A stretch of DNA of 64,000 bases, taken from contig NZ_NJGY01000002.1 in NCBI RefSeq assembly GCF_002250505.1, forward strand, positions 648,183 to 712,182. The letters run 5' to 3'. The notes below the pieces were generated by a model. That model was not told the origin of the DNA, ran no database searches, and saw only the letters and a list, made by a program, of their open reading frames with translations. This stretch comes from Janthinobacterium sp. PC23-8. GTDB taxonomy: Bacteria; Pseudomonadota; Gammaproteobacteria; Burkholderiales; Burkholderiaceae_D. Positions 21,313 through 30,835 of the stretch are shown here, one piece after another (position 1 is the stretch's first letter; every line of letters begins with the position of its first letter). Position numbers and translations under genes: made by a program.

Positions 21313-22746
21313 TTAAAACTTGTAGTTATAAGCGACACCCACCAATTGCATGCGGGTCTTGAACCGGCCTTTGGTGGTTTCACCATTGCCCGTGCAACCT
21401 GTGGTCACTGGCGAGCACTGATTCGTGTAGTTGACGGCGGCGTCCTTGAAGTCGATGAAGCTGTAGGCCAGGTCCAGCGAGGAATTGGCGTTCAGCTTCC
21501 AGTTCGCGCCGATCGAATACTGCATGCGGTCGCTGTCCGGCAAGGCCGGGTGGCGCAGTTCGGCGCTGCGCACGGGCGCCTGGTCGTGGGCGATACCGGC
21601 GCGCAGCAGCAGGCTGTCGCTATATTTGTAGTTGGTGCCCAGCGAGACACGGTAGGTGTCTTTCCACTGCTGGCGGATGCGCTCGTCGCCTTCGGCCGTC
21701 GGCGGGAACTGGATGTCCAGGTTCTGCAGGCGCGAGCTGCGGGTCCAGGTCACGTCGCCCATCAGCGCCCATTTGTCGTCCATCTGGTGAAAGCCGTTGA
21801 TGGACAAGGTTTCCGGCGTGCGCAATTCCACCAGCGCACCCGAGTTGACCTTGCGCGAAGCGGCGGCAATAAAGCTGTTGACGGCCGCATTGTTCGACAC
21901 TTTCGAGAAGTCCCACACGGTGTCGCCCTTGAGCTTGTGCGAGATCGACGAGCGGTAGGCGATACCGACACGCGTGCCTTCGCTCGGCTGGTAAAGGTAA
22001 CCGAGGTTGAAGCCGTAGCCCCAGTCATCGCCATCCATTTCGGCGTGACCGTCACTGGCGCCGCGCAGGGCGACACCGGCGGCTTGCGCCGCAGCCAGGC
22101 CCTGGGTACGCGCGATATTGGTAATGAAGGCGGTCGAGGCGGCTGGCGCGTTTTGCGCCAGGAAGGCCACGGAACCGGGCACATCGACGGCCTGGCCCAG
22201 TTCGGCCTTCATGTGTTCGGCGGTCACGCCAAAGCCGAAGGAATGGTGTTCATTGGCCTTGAAAGACACCGACGGGTTCAGCGCGATGGCTTCCAGTTTG
22301 ATATTGGTGATCGCGTAGCGGCCGCTCCAGTCGTTGCCATAATCAAGCTTGGCGCCATACGGCACGAACAGGCCGGCGCCGATGGTCCACTGCTCGTTGA
22401 TTTTCTTGCTGGCGTACAGGGCCGGCGCGAACACGGCGTTGGGCGCGTAATCGCTGGTGGTGCCGCCAGGTACGCGGTTGGTAAAGGTACGCGAGCCAGT
22501 GTCCTGAAAGGTCGAATGCGGCAGCACCAGGGTGCCGCCGCCGAGCAGTTGCGTGCCTTCCAGGCGCGACATGCCGGCCGGGTTGTAGAAAATGGTCGAG
22601 GCGTCGGACGCTTCGGCGCCATTGGCGTCGGCGCTACCCTGGCCGGACACGCTTTGCGAGCCGAAGCGGTAGCCCGATGCCTGGGCGGTGGAGGACAGGC
22701 CGGCCAGGGCGGCGGCGATAAGCAGGGGCAGGTACGATGGTTTCAA
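21313..22746 (-). CDS. OmpP1/FadL-family outer-membrane transporter
   Basis: 477 residues from TTG 22746, chosen because an AGAGAGACC ribosome-like site precedes it and the product then opens directly with a signal peptide (KPSYLPLLIAAALAGLSSTAQA). An ATG at 22821 would add 25 unlikely residues. The mature protein begins SGYRFGSQSVSGQGSADANGAEASDASTIFYNPAGMSRL, the FadL N-terminal hatch with its NPAG motif. It ends in a C-terminal beta strand with terminal Phe (VGVAYNYKF), the signal for outer-membrane assembly. The family forms 14-strand barrels that take up long-chain fatty acids or aromatic hydrocarbons. Confidence 0.9.
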   Translation of the reverse strand: MKPSYLPLLIAAALAGLSSTAQASGYRFGSQSVSGQGSADANGAEASDASTIFYNPAGMSRLEGTQLLGGGTLVLPHSTFQDTGSRTFTNRVPGGTTSDYAPNAVFAPALYASKKINEQWTIGAGLFVPYGAKLDYGNDWSGRYAITNIKLEAIALNPSVSFKANEHHSFGFGVTAEHMKAELGQAVDVPGSVAFLAQNAPAASTAFITNIARTQGLAAAQAAGVALRGASDGHAEMDGDDWGYGFNLGYLYQPSEGTRVGIAYRSSISHKLKGDTVWDFSKVSNNAAVNSFIAAASRKVNSGALVELRTPETLSINGFHQMDDKWALMGDVTWTRSSRLQNLDIQFPPTAEGDERIRQQWKDTYRVSLGTNYKYSDSLLLRAGIAHDQAPVRSAELRHPALPDSDRMQYSIGANWKLNANSSLDLAYSFIDFKDAAVNYTNQCSPVTTGCTGNGETTKGRFKTRMQLVGVAYNYKF

Positions 22747-22871
22747 GTGGGTCTCTCTGTATTTTTTGGCACGCTTGTTTGTCTCGGGCATGACCACCGT
22801 GCAGCACGTCACGGTGGACATGCGTAAAGCATAGCCGAGTTTTTAAAAAAAAGCGAACGATCGCTCTTTTT

Positions 22872-25646
22872 TTACGAAGCGAGCGTACAGAGGGTGGGCG
22901 CAGGCAGTCCTGGCTGCGCCGGATGGTCGATCAGGAAGCGCTTGAGCATCAGTTCGAGCATCTGCTCGGCGGGCACGGGGCGCGAGATGAAATAACCCTG
23001 CACTTCATTGCATTGCAGCGCGTGCAGCATGTCGAGCTGTTCGCGCGTTTCCACCCCTTCGGCCACCACGCTCATGCCCAGCGCATGGGCCATCGAGACG
23101 ATCGCCCGCACGAACACTTCGCCCTGCTCCGAGCGGCCCAGTTCCATGGTGAAGGCGCGGTCGATCTTCAGGCCGTCCATGGCGAACTTCTGCAGCTGCG
23201 ACAACGAAGAGTAGCCGGTGCCGAAATCATCGACCAGCAATCGCACGCCGAGCGCGCGGATCGCCGCCAGTTGCTCCACGGCGCGGTTCTGTTCATCCAT
23301 CATGGCCGACTCGGTGATCTCGACTTCGATCAGCCGCGCGTCGATGCCATGGCGGGCCAGCGCCGACGCCAGCACCCGGTGCACGTCGCCGCGGCCGAAC
23401 TGGCGCGCCGAGACGTTGATCGATACCGGTACCAGCTCCAGGCCATAGGTCTTCCAGCGCGCCAGTTGCTGGCAGACTTTTTCGATCACCACTTCGCCCA
23501 GCTGGGAAATCAGGCCGCTGCTCTCGGCCACGGGGATGAATTCCAGCGGCGGTACCATGCCGTGCTGCGGATGCTGCCAGCGCACCAGCGCCTCCATGCT
23601 GCACAGCAGGCCGCTCATGGTGTCAACGCGCGGCTGGTAGACCACCAGGAACTGATCCTGCTCCAGCGCGGTGACCAGGCTCTGCTCCAGTTCGCGCCGG
23701 TGGCGGATGGTCTCGAACAGGGCCGGCTGGAAGAAGCGGTGATGCCCCTTGCCAGCCGTCTTGACGGCGTACATGGCGATATCGGCGTTTTTCATCAGCA
23801 CATCGGTTTCGGCGCCATCGCGCGGATACATGCTGATACCGATCGAGGCGCCCATCTTGTGGCGTTCCGGCCCCAGGTAAAACGGTTCGTCGAAGGCGCT
23901 GGCGATGCGCTGCGCCACCTGTTCGGCGCGGCTGTCGTCCTCGACCGGATCGAGCAGCACCACGAATTCGTCGCCACCGACGCGCACCACATGGTCACCC
24001 GGTCGCAGCACGGCGTGCAGGCGCAGCGAGGCGGCGCGCAGCACCTTGTCGCCTTCGGCGTGGCCCTGGGTGTCGTTGATGTCCTTGAAGCCGTCAAAGT
24101 CGATGAACAGCAGCGCCAGCATATGGCCATCGCGCGCGGCGCGGGCCAGCGCGTCGGGCAGGAACTGCTGCAGCCAGTAGCGGTTGGGCAGGCCCGTCAG
24201 GCCGTCCTCGTTGGCCAGGCGCCGCAGATCCTGTTCGTGCAGCTTGGCCGCGCTGATGTCCTGCAAGGTAACGGCCAGGCGGTCACCGCTGCGCACCAGG
24301 CGCCGGCGTATCCAGCGCAGCTTGAACGGGTTGCCGTCGGCCAGTTCGATCTCTTCTTCCGAAAAGCCCGATACCATGGCGGCATGGTAATTTTGGATCA
24401 GGTCGCGGAAATACGGCTCGTGCGCGCGCGACTGCAAGCGCATGCCGAGCAACTGTTCGCGGTGCACGCCGAAAAAGTCGGCACCCGGCTCGTTGCAGTC
24501 GACCAGCTCGAAATCGACAATGACGCCGTCGGCGTCGCGCAGCGCGGCGATGATGTAAAAACCGTCGCTGGTGCCTTCGGTTGCCATGCGGTAGGCGTTG
24601 CGCACGCCCTCGGACTGATGGTGGCGCCAGGCCAGGCGCAGCGACAATCCGGTGGCGATACAGGTAAACGCCAGCAGCAGCAGGCTGACGGCCGAGGCGA
24701 TACCGAGGTAAATCGTGCGCGTTTCCTGGTAGGGCTGCAGCACTTGCGTATCGGCCAGCGCCACCACGGCGGTAAACGGATAGGCTTTCAAGGCTTGCCA
24801 GCCCACATAGCGGCTTTGCGCGTCGGCAAACGCGGTGCGCCCGGCCGACTGCATGGCGCCGCTGTCGCCGTCGAGAAAACTGGTGTCGAGAAACGGCGTG
24901 CCATGCGGCGCCAGCACGGTGGCGCCCAGCCGCACGCTGAGCAGTTCTCCTTCCTCGCCCACCATGGCAGACATGCCCAGCTTGCCGAAGTTGACACTGT
25001 CGTAGAATTCGGAAAAATACGCGGAATGGATGGAGATCAGCAGCACGCCGTCGAAATTGCCGTCGGCGTCTTCCAGGCGCCGCGTAAAATGCACCAGGGA
25101 GCCACTCGCCTCCTCGCCCTCGCCCGCCTTGCCAAGCGCGATGCGCAAGGCGCTGGAATTGCTGCGCCAGTGCCGCAGCAAAAAGTCGCTGCGTTCGCTG
25201 GCGCGCAGGCGCTGCACCGGCGCCGTGGTGGTCACGGCGTGGCCCTTGCGATCAAAGATGGCGACGATGGCAAACTGTGGCAAGGCGTACATGCCGCGCG
25301 TTTTCAGCTGTTCCAGGCGCAGCTTGCCGCCGGCATTTTCCCATTCGTACTTGAGCTGCAAGGTCAGCTGGTCCATCTGCTCGACGGTGCGCAGCAGATA
25401 CTGGCTGTAGGCTTTCGACAGGGACGCCACATTGTCGAGCGCCTGTTGCTGCGCCACCTGTTTTTCCGCTTCCAGTTGCAGCATGGTGGCGGCCCACAGC
25501 ACGGCGCACAGGGCCAGGCCCAGCAGCGGCCAGGCCAGGATCTGGCGCAGGTTGGCCTTCAGGAAATCAGCCTTGCCGATCTGCACCATGGTGGTGTGAT
25601 GGCGATTGAAAAATTGTCGCAGGAACATGGTGCGGGGATCGGCCAT
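22872..25646 (-). CDS. Membrane GGDEF-EAL cyclic-di-GMP enzyme with dCache and PAS domains
   Basis: 924 residues. A helix near 35-60 is followed by a large periplasmic dCache-like sensor region. A second helix near 310-335 ([26 protein letters not shown]) leads to a PAS region, a GGDEF domain (intact GGDEF about 557-561) and an EAL domain (EALVRW about 685-690, [13 protein letters not shown] later). Both active-site signatures are complete, so it could make and break cyclic-di-GMP, or one domain could regulate the other. It is anchored in the inner membrane and likely senses a periplasmic small molecule. It is a single gene, divergent from thyA. Confidence 0.92.
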   Translation of the reverse strand: MADPRTMFLRQFFNRHHTTMVQIGKADFLKANLRQILAWPLLGLALCAVLWAATMLQLEAEKQVAQQQALDNVASLSKAYSQYLLRTVEQMDQLTLQLKYEWENAGGKLRLEQLKTRGMYALPQFAIVAIFDRKGHAVTTTAPVQRLRASERSDFLLRHWRSNSSALRIALGKAGEGEEASGSLVHFTRRLEDADGNFDGVLLISIHSAYFSEFYDSVNFGKLGMSAMVGEEGELLSVRLGATVLAPHGTPFLDTSFLDGDSGAMQSAGRTAFADAQSRYVGWQALKAYPFTAVVALADTQVLQPYQETRTIYLGIASAVSLLLLAFTCIATGLSLRLAWRHHQSEGVRNAYRMATEGTSDGFYIIAALRDADGVIVDFELVDCNEPGADFFGVHREQLLGMRLQSRAHEPYFRDLIQNYHAAMVSGFSEEEIELADGNPFKLRWIRRRLVRSGDRLAVTLQDISAAKLHEQDLRRLANEDGLTGLPNRYWLQQFLPDALARAARDGHMLALLFIDFDGFKDINDTQGHAEGDKVLRAASLRLHAVLRPGDHVVRVGGDEFVVLLDPVEDDSRAEQVAQRIASAFDEPFYLGPERHKMGASIGISMYPRDGAETDVLMKNADIAMYAVKTAGKGHHRFFQPALFETIRHRRELEQSLVTALEQDQFLVVYQPRVDTMSGLLCSMEALVRWQHPQHGMVPPLEFIPVAESSGLISQLGEVVIEKVCQQLARWKTYGLELVPVSINVSARQFGRGDVHRVLASALARHGIDARLIEVEITESAMMDEQNRAVEQLAAIRALGVRLLVDDFGTGYSSLSQLQKFAMDGLKIDRAFTMELGRSEQGEVFVRAIVSMAHALGMSVVAEGVETREQLDMLHALQCNEVQGYFISRPVPAEQMLELMLKRFLIDHPAQPGLPAPTLCTLAS

Positions 25647-25779
25647 TTCGTTATTATTTCTTTGTCGACATATAAGTTACCACAGAGTCATACTTGCCGC
25701 TAATTTAAGATGGTACGGCAAGCACGATGGCGGACGGCCCGCTGCGTTACAATCACCATCCTTACCGTTGGAGCGTACC

Positions 25780-26751
25780 ATGCAGCAATATCAAGATTTG
25801 ATCAAGACCGTCCTCGACACTGGCAGTTGGCAAGACAACCGCACCGGCATCCGTACCCTGAGCGTGCCCGGCGCCATGATGCGTTTCGACCTGGCCGCCG
25901 GTTTTCCTGCCGTCACCACCAAGAAGCTGGCCTTCAAATCCGTGATCGGCGAATTGTGCGCTTTCCTGCGTGCTTCGCGCAATGCTGGCGAGTTCCGCGC
26001 GCTCGGCTGCAAGGTATGGGACCAGAACGCCAACGAGAATGCGCAATGGCTGGCCAACCCCAACCGCGAGGGCGAGGATGACCTGGGTCCTGTGTACGGC
26101 GTGCAATGGCGCCAGTGGCCGGCCTACAAACTGCTGGACGCCAGCGAAGCGGCGCGGATCGCCGATGCCCAGGCCAACGGTTTTACGGTGGTCGCGCCAG
26201 TGAACGAGGAAGGCGTGCAGAAAGTGCTGCTGTACAAGGCGGTCGACCAGTTGCGCGAGTGCCTCGACACCATCATCAACAACCCGGGCAGCCGCCGCAT
26301 CCTGTTCCACGGCTGGAACCCGGCCGTGCTCGACGCCGTCGCCCTGCCCGCCTGCCATTTGCTGTACCAGTTTATCCCGAACGCGAACACGCGCGAGATC
26401 TCGCTGTGCCTGTATGTGCGCAGCAACGACATCGGTCTGGGCACGCCCTTCAATATCGCCGAAGGCGCGGCCCTGCTGCACCTGGTGGCGCGCCTGACGG
26501 GCTACACGCCACGCTGGTTCACCTACTTTATTGGCGACGCGCACGTCTATGAAAACCACCTGGACATGGTGCAGGAACAGCTCAGGCGCACGCCGTTCGC
26601 TGCCCCGCGCTTTGTCATTTCCGACCGCATTCCAGATTACGCACAAACCGGCAAGTACGAACCGGAATGGCTGGAGAAAATCGAGCCGTCCGATTTTTCG
26701 CTGGAAGGCTATGCACACCATGCGCCGATCAAGGCGGCGATGGCGGTCTGA
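25780..26751 (+). CDS. thyA: Thymidylate synthase
   Basis: 323 residues. It methylates dUMP to dTMP using methylenetetrahydrofolate. The catalytic Cys is about residue 192 in [11 protein letters not shown]. Other hallmarks are [21 protein letters not shown] at the start, [24 protein letters not shown] and [10 protein letters not shown]. It is about 60 residues longer than the E. coli enzyme because of an insert between about 90 and 150, as also seen in the longer Lactobacillus-type enzymes. A TTGGAG ribosome site precedes ATG 25780. The stop codon overlaps a small downstream ORF as TGATG. Confidence 0.96.
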   Translation: MQQYQDLIKTVLDTGSWQDNRTGIRTLSVPGAMMRFDLAAGFPAVTTKKLAFKSVIGELCAFLRASRNAGEFRALGCKVWDQNANENAQWLANPNREGEDDLGPVYGVQWRQWPAYKLLDASEAARIADAQANGFTVVAPVNEEGVQKVLLYKAVDQLRECLDTIINNPGSRRILFHGWNPAVLDAVALPACHLLYQFIPNANTREISLCLYVRSNDIGLGTPFNIAEGAALLHLVARLTGYTPRWFTYFIGDAHVYENHLDMVQEQLRRTPFAAPRFVISDRIPDYAQTGKYEPEWLEKIEPSDFSLEGYAHHAPIKAAMAV

Positions 26752-26897
26752 TGGCGGTCACACCACTGGCGGCGCTGCACCGCAAACTGCTCGCGGAAAC
26801 GAGCGGCATCAAGTTTGCCACGCTCAAGGACAGGCTGACTGGAAAAAGCGGCAGAGAACCTTCCTCGAAGAACTCGCTGCCGCCTGAGGCCGCTTAG
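26751..26897 (+). CDS. Possible 48-residue small protein coupled to thyA
   Basis: ATG 26751 overlaps the thyA stop (TGATG), a common coupling arrangement. The predicted product is basic (RKLL, KDRLTGKSGR) with no known motif, and the ORF overlaps the end of the convergent TonB receptor gene by 4 bp. No independent ribosome site is seen. It may be real or just thyA trailer sequence. Confidence 0.3.
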   Translation: MAVTPLAALHRKLLAETSGIKFATLKDRLTGKSGREPSSKNSLPPEAA

Positions 26898-29209
26898 CCC
26901 GCTTCGCCGCCGGGTCCACCGGGGCCGGGGCCGGGGCCGGGACCGGGACCGGGACCGGGGCCACCTGGCCCGCGCCCGCCCGGCGGGCCGAAGCGTGGCG
27001 CATGATCGCCCTCTTTCGCCGCCGAACTGGCGCCACCCAGACGGTACGACAGTCCCACATAAATCATGCGGCCATCGAAACGGCGCGTGCCAGTCTCGCG
27101 CAGCGAGGCGCTGTTGATCACGGTTTCCATCTTGTTGGTGCTGAACACGTCGGTCACATTCATCACCAGGTTCAGCTGCGGCGTCAACATATGACGCCAG
27201 CTCATGTTGAGCGTGTTGTTGGGCGAACGATAACCCTGGCCCGACAGGGTCTTGCCCTGCATTTGCAGGGCCAGTTGCACCTGGTTGGCGGGATTGAGCT
27301 GGTAGTTCAGGCGCGCCCGCCCACTGAGGGCATTGGCGGTGCGCGTGCTGCTGTTGCCCAGGTCGTCCTGCGAGGTTTGCTGGTTGCGCGCCAGGTTGCC
27401 GCTGGTGTTCAGGGTCAACGACGGCGTCAGCTTGCCCGACAGGGTGAACTCCAGGCCGCTGGCATGGCTGCCGGCGCCGTTTTCGCGCGTGGTCAGCAGC
27501 ACATTGTCGCTGATGAAGTATCGATAATCGACGATGGCGTCCTTGTCGCGGCGGTGGTAGGCGCGCAAGCTGCTTTCAAGGCCGAACAGCTTCGTTTCAT
27601 AGCCGACTTCGAAGGAGTCGGTCTGGGTCGGGCGCAACTTCGGATTGCCGGACGACACATTGAATTCGTCGCGGTACACCACGTAAGGGTTCAGGTCGCC
27701 CGCATTGGGGCGGCGCAGGCGGTGCGCATAGCTGAAGCGCAGATTGCTCTCGTCGTTGACCTTGTAGGTGGCAAACATGCTGGGAATGTAATTGACATAG
27801 CGGTTGCCGGCCTCGACGCCGCCCGTGATCTGGCGCACGTCCAGGTCCGTGTATTCGGTGCGCAAGCCGGCCAGGGCGCCCCAGCGCTCGGACAAACGCA
27901 TCTGGTAGGAAGCGTACAGCGCGATGGTGCGCTCGTCGAGTTCGAAACGGTTGCTGCGCATGGCATTGACCGTTTCACCGAGGCTCAAGGGGTTGATGTC
28001 GGTATACAGCGTATCGAAACTGCTCTTGTTGTCGGCCACCTTGTAGCCGAGCTTGGCGGTGCCGCCGGCCAGCGGCCGCTCGTAGTCGCCAGTGAAGTCG
28101 ATGATGCGGTTGCCCGTGTCGCTGTGCTGGCGTGCGCGGCTGTCAAAGGCGTTGCCGGTGGCGATGGCGTAGACGTTGGCGTAGTCGCTGGTGTTGTCAT
28201 TGTCGGCCGAGGACACGCGCAGGTCGATCTTCAGGGTTTCGCCCGGCAACTCGCCCTTGTGGTCATAGCGGGCGCCCCAGCTGTAGTTGCGGCTGTCGCC
28301 ATTGCGCAAGGTGCTGCGCACATAGTCGCCGATGGTGTTGCCGACACTATTGCCATTGATATAATGGTCAGTCGAGCGCGCGTCGTTGCTGCGCCCGTTA
28401 TACGACACGCTGGCAGCCAGGGTGTCGCTGGCGCCCAGGTTGTAGTTGACGGTGCCGTTCACGCCCAAAGAATCGTTGAGGCCATTGCTGACCGACTGCT
28501 GGCTGCTCGGTGCGAAGCCGCCGCTCTGGCGATCAAGCCGCTCGCGGCTGGTCTCGCCGGTCGAATTGCGCCCGTCGTGGCGAAAATGGATGCCGCCCTG
28601 GAAGCCCCACGGGCCTTCGTTATAAGTCCCCGACGTGGAGGTGTTGTAACGCCCGGCAATGCCGGCGTTGGCGTTGACGGTGGCAAAGCCGCCCGGTTTA
28701 CGGTTGCGCCGCATCACCAGGTTCAGGATAGGGCCGCCGCCCGCCTCGTTGCCGAACTGCGCACCGGGGTTGTTGATCACTTCCACCGATTCGATATCGT
28801 CGGCCGCCATGGCGTTCAGCGTCGCGCCGCGCGAGTCGCCCTGCAGCATGGCCGAGGGCTTGCCGTCGATCAAGATCTGCACATTGCTGCTGCCGCGCAG
28901 CGACACCGTGCCATCGGGATCGACCGCCACCGACGGCACATTATTGAGCGCATCGGCCGCCGTGCCGTTGGTACTGCTGACGTCGGACCTGACGTCATAC
29001 ACCTGGCGGTCGATGCGGCCGGTGGGGCGTTCGGCCGTGACGCTGACGGACGGCGTGGTGTCAGCTGCCGATTCCCTGGCAAGCGGCACGGCCTTTGCAG
29101 GCGATGCGGTCGTGACAACAGCCTTGGCCGCAGGCGTTTGGGCCTGGGCAACAGCGTTGGCCGACAGCAAACTGCCGCCGGCGATACAGCAGAAAACGAT
29201 TTTTTGCAT
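26894..29209 (-). CDS. TonB-dependent outer-membrane receptor with Gly-Pro tail
   Basis: 771 residues from ATG 29209. An upstream ATG at 29254 would put 15 residues before the signal peptide MQKIVFCCIAGGSLLSANAVAQA. A plug domain follows (ADALNNVPSVAVDPDGTVSLRGSSNVQILIDGKPS, then IESVEVINNPGAQF), then a long barrel with many aromatic strands. The barrel appears to close at DGRMIYVGLSYRLGG. After this come about 40 extra residues, ending in a (GP)n-rich segment, so the protein does not end in an aromatic residue as most barrels do. It imports a ligand across the outer membrane using TonB energy; the ligand is unknown and no partner genes are nearby. Confidence 0.88.
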   Translation of the reverse strand: MQKIVFCCIAGGSLLSANAVAQAQTPAAKAVVTTASPAKAVPLARESAADTTPSVSVTAERPTGRIDRQVYDVRSDVSSTNGTAADALNNVPSVAVDPDGTVSLRGSSNVQILIDGKPSAMLQGDSRGATLNAMAADDIESVEVINNPGAQFGNEAGGGPILNLVMRRNRKPGGFATVNANAGIAGRYNTSTSGTYNEGPWGFQGGIHFRHDGRNSTGETSRERLDRQSGGFAPSSQQSVSNGLNDSLGVNGTVNYNLGASDTLAASVSYNGRSNDARSTDHYINGNSVGNTIGDYVRSTLRNGDSRNYSWGARYDHKGELPGETLKIDLRVSSADNDNTSDYANVYAIATGNAFDSRARQHSDTGNRIIDFTGDYERPLAGGTAKLGYKVADNKSSFDTLYTDINPLSLGETVNAMRSNRFELDERTIALYASYQMRLSERWGALAGLRTEYTDLDVRQITGGVEAGNRYVNYIPSMFATYKVNDESNLRFSYAHRLRRPNAGDLNPYVVYRDEFNVSSGNPKLRPTQTDSFEVGYETKLFGLESSLRAYHRRDKDAIVDYRYFISDNVLLTTRENGAGSHASGLEFTLSGKLTPSLTLNTSGNLARNQQTSQDDLGNSSTRTANALSGRARLNYQLNPANQVQLALQMQGKTLSGQGYRSPNNTLNMSWRHMLTPQLNLVMNVTDVFSTNKMETVINSASLRETGTRRFDGRMIYVGLSYRLGGASSAAKEGDHAPRFGPPGGRGPGGPGPGPGPGPGPGPGGPGGEAG
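26919..26962. repeat. Hexamer tandem repeat (CCGGGG/CCGGGA) in receptor C-terminus
   Basis: Seven hexamer units of CCGGGG or CCGGGA run without interruption at the 3' end of the TonB receptor gene and encode alternating Gly-Pro. Because the unit is six bases, copy-number change would alter tail length without a frameshift. Confidence 0.9.
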
Positions 29210-29515
29210 GGGGTTTATGGGGGTGATGGCAAGGATGGCGGATGCAGCTGTCATGCCGGATAAATCAATGACATGATTTTAGGGGGCCAGACAATTGACA
29301 ACAATTGTTCTTTACCTGGTTTAACGTTTGCAGCGCTCTTGTGGTAATCCTGCCTCATTTGCCGGACAAGGATGAACACAAGCTGGGGCATGTATCTGCC
29401 GAAAGATCGAATTGAAAGAACATTGCTGGCAACTGAAATTATTTGGACTATACTTGAATCTTACTAACCAAATTAATCAAAGCAACCGAATCAGCGAACA
29501 TGCGAGAGTCCCATC
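29210..29515. other. Divergent intergenic region between TonB receptor and toxin-antitoxin pair
   Basis: About 306 bp with no credible gene. It contains two overlapping CAATTG palindromes with TTGACA at 29295-29300 and, nearer the antitoxin gene, the promoter-like pair at 29426-29454. No clear Fur box was found. Confidence 0.5.
29426..29454 (+). promoter_or_regulatory. Candidate promoter of the toxin-antitoxin operon
   Basis: CTGGCA (four of six -35 bases) is followed after 17 bp by TATACT (five of six -10 bases), 61 bp before the antitoxin ATG. No distinct operator dyad was identified in it. Confidence 0.4.
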
Positions 29516-30196
29516 ATGATGGATATTGAATTTGAAGTAACGATAGACAATGTGATTTCCTTTGCCGGGCGGCCATCCGAAGTCAGCGATCAGTTGCATG
29601 GCTTGAAAAACGGTAGGGTAGTGGTCATTGCCGTAGAGGATATTTCGCAGAGCGAAAACGATGCCCTGGAAAACATGCTGCTGGGCGCAGCCAGGCTGTT
29701 CAAGCAAACCACGGATGAGCAGTTGGCCGAACAGATGTCCCTGCTTGTCCGTGCTTTTGCTCCGAAAGAACCGCCAACGCCGGTGATGCTGAAAGAAGCA
29801 GAGATGATGGCGCGCGCGCAAAAAGCCGTATTTGCCTCATCCGACTGGTTAACGGCAGCGCAGGTAGCCACCCTGGCCGGTTTCAGCGATTCAAACCTCA
29901 GTGCCCAGCCCAGCAAATGGCGGCGCGAAGGCAATATCTTTACGGTCAGGCACGATGGTACCGAATACTTCCCGGGCTACGGACTCGACCGCGATCATGG
30001 CTACCGGCCACTGAAATCACTGAAAAAGATCACAGACCTGTTCAAAGGACACAAGGAAGGCTGGGGACTGGCTTACTGGTTTTCATCCAACAACAGCTTC
30101 CTGGGCGGCAAACGTCCGCTGGAGCTATTAAAAGCCGCGCCGGAACAAGTATTGGCAGCCGCGCAGGATGAGCTGGAAGGCACCATTCATGCCTGA
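29516..30196 (+). CDS. Antitoxin of RES-type pair (Xre/MbcA/ParS-like C-terminus)
   Basis: 226 residues from the first of two tandem ATGs, after a GAGAG ribosome site. The C-terminal segment GGKRPLELLKAAPEQVLAAAQDELEG matches the toxin-binding domain of Xre/MbcA/ParS antitoxins. A helix-turn-helix-like part lies at about 107-140 (DWLTAAQVATLAGFSDSNLSAQPSKW). The first 95 residues (for example VTIDNVISFAGRPSEV) are not typical of the family. It should neutralise the RES toxin encoded next and repress the operon. The stop overlaps the toxin start by 8 bp, which couples translation. Confidence 0.75.
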   Translation: MMDIEFEVTIDNVISFAGRPSEVSDQLHGLKNGRVVVIAVEDISQSENDALENMLLGAARLFKQTTDEQLAEQMSLLVRAFAPKEPPTPVMLKEAEMMARAQKAVFASSDWLTAAQVATLAGFSDSNLSAQPSKWRREGNIFTVRHDGTEYFPGYGLDRDHGYRPLKSLKKITDLFKGHKEGWGLAYWFSSNNSFLGGKRPLELLKAAPEQVLAAAQDELEGTIHA

Positions 30197-30827
30197 TCCC
30201 GTAAAAACGTTGCTGCACCTGACAATGTATAAGTTGCCAGCAGGGACGTTTTTGCACCGCATGCATCAGCATGTTTACGGTGGAACGCAGTTCAATCCTG
30301 GCACAAAAGGCAACGCCCGCTTCTCGCCGATCGCCACATCTGACGGCACGCCGATCCCAACCATGTATGCTGGAGCAACCTTTGACTGCGCAGCCATGGA
30401 GTCCATCTTCCACGACGTACCCTTCGCACCAGGATATAAAAGCCTGGCAAAGAGCAAGCTCAAAGATCAGGTGCACTCCAAGATAAGAACCACGGCAGAA
30501 TTGATGCTGGCCGATCTGCGCAACACCGCGCTGCGCAAGCTGGGCATCGAACGCAGGCAGCTGATCGATACGGAAAAAGACCGCTACCCCTCGACGCGCG
30601 AGGTTGCCGTTGCGATCCATACCCAGCGACCAGATGCACAGGGCCTGCTGTGGACCTCGCGCCAGGACGATAGCGCCAAGGCGGTTGTACTGTTCGGCAA
30701 CCGAATCATGCCTGGCACCTTGCAGCTGGCGGCCCTCTCACGCGACTTGCTCACAGATGCGGCCACGTATGACGCAGTATTGAGCCTGGCCGAGCGGATT
30801 GGCGTCGACATCGTGCCCGGCACCTGA
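30189..30827 (+). CDS. RES-domain toxin (NAD+-consuming)
   Basis: 212 residues from ATG 30189; ATG 30168 in the same frame is an alternative. RES-family features are present: an Arg in TFLHRMHQHVYGG, a Gly-Ala-Phe-rich turn with Glu in YAGATFDCAAMESIFHDV, and a Ser in SRQDDSAKAVVLFGNR. These correspond to the conserved Arg-Glu-Ser set that gives the domain its name. Characterised RES toxins such as MbcT degrade NAD+ and stop growth. Here the pair stands alone between a TonB receptor and TerD genes with no other mobile signature. Confidence 0.8.
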   Translation: MPDPVKTLLHLTMYKLPAGTFLHRMHQHVYGGTQFNPGTKGNARFSPIATSDGTPIPTMYAGATFDCAAMESIFHDVPFAPGYKSLAKSKLKDQVHSKIRTTAELMLADLRNTALRKLGIERRQLIDTEKDRYPSTREVAVAIHTQRPDAQGLLWTSRQDDSAKAVVLFGNRIMPGTLQLAALSRDLLTDAATYDAVLSLAERIGVDIVPGT

Positions 30828-30835
30828 AACGCTGA

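Noticed and set aside
22923..25703. A very long open frame antisense to the GGDEF-EAL gene
   Set aside because: GC-rich coding DNA often leaves the opposite strand open. The translation is low-complexity, rich in His, Arg and Ala, with no domain, and the other strand has intact catalytic motifs.
26919..26962. GC-rich tandem repeat as a CRISPR-like array or replication feature
   Set aside because: The units are 6 bp with no spacers and lie in a coding frame; it is a coding microsatellite.
27002..29263. Long open frame antisense to the TonB receptor gene
   Set aside because: Same effect; the product is compositionally odd, and the receptor strand has a signal peptide, plug and barrel.
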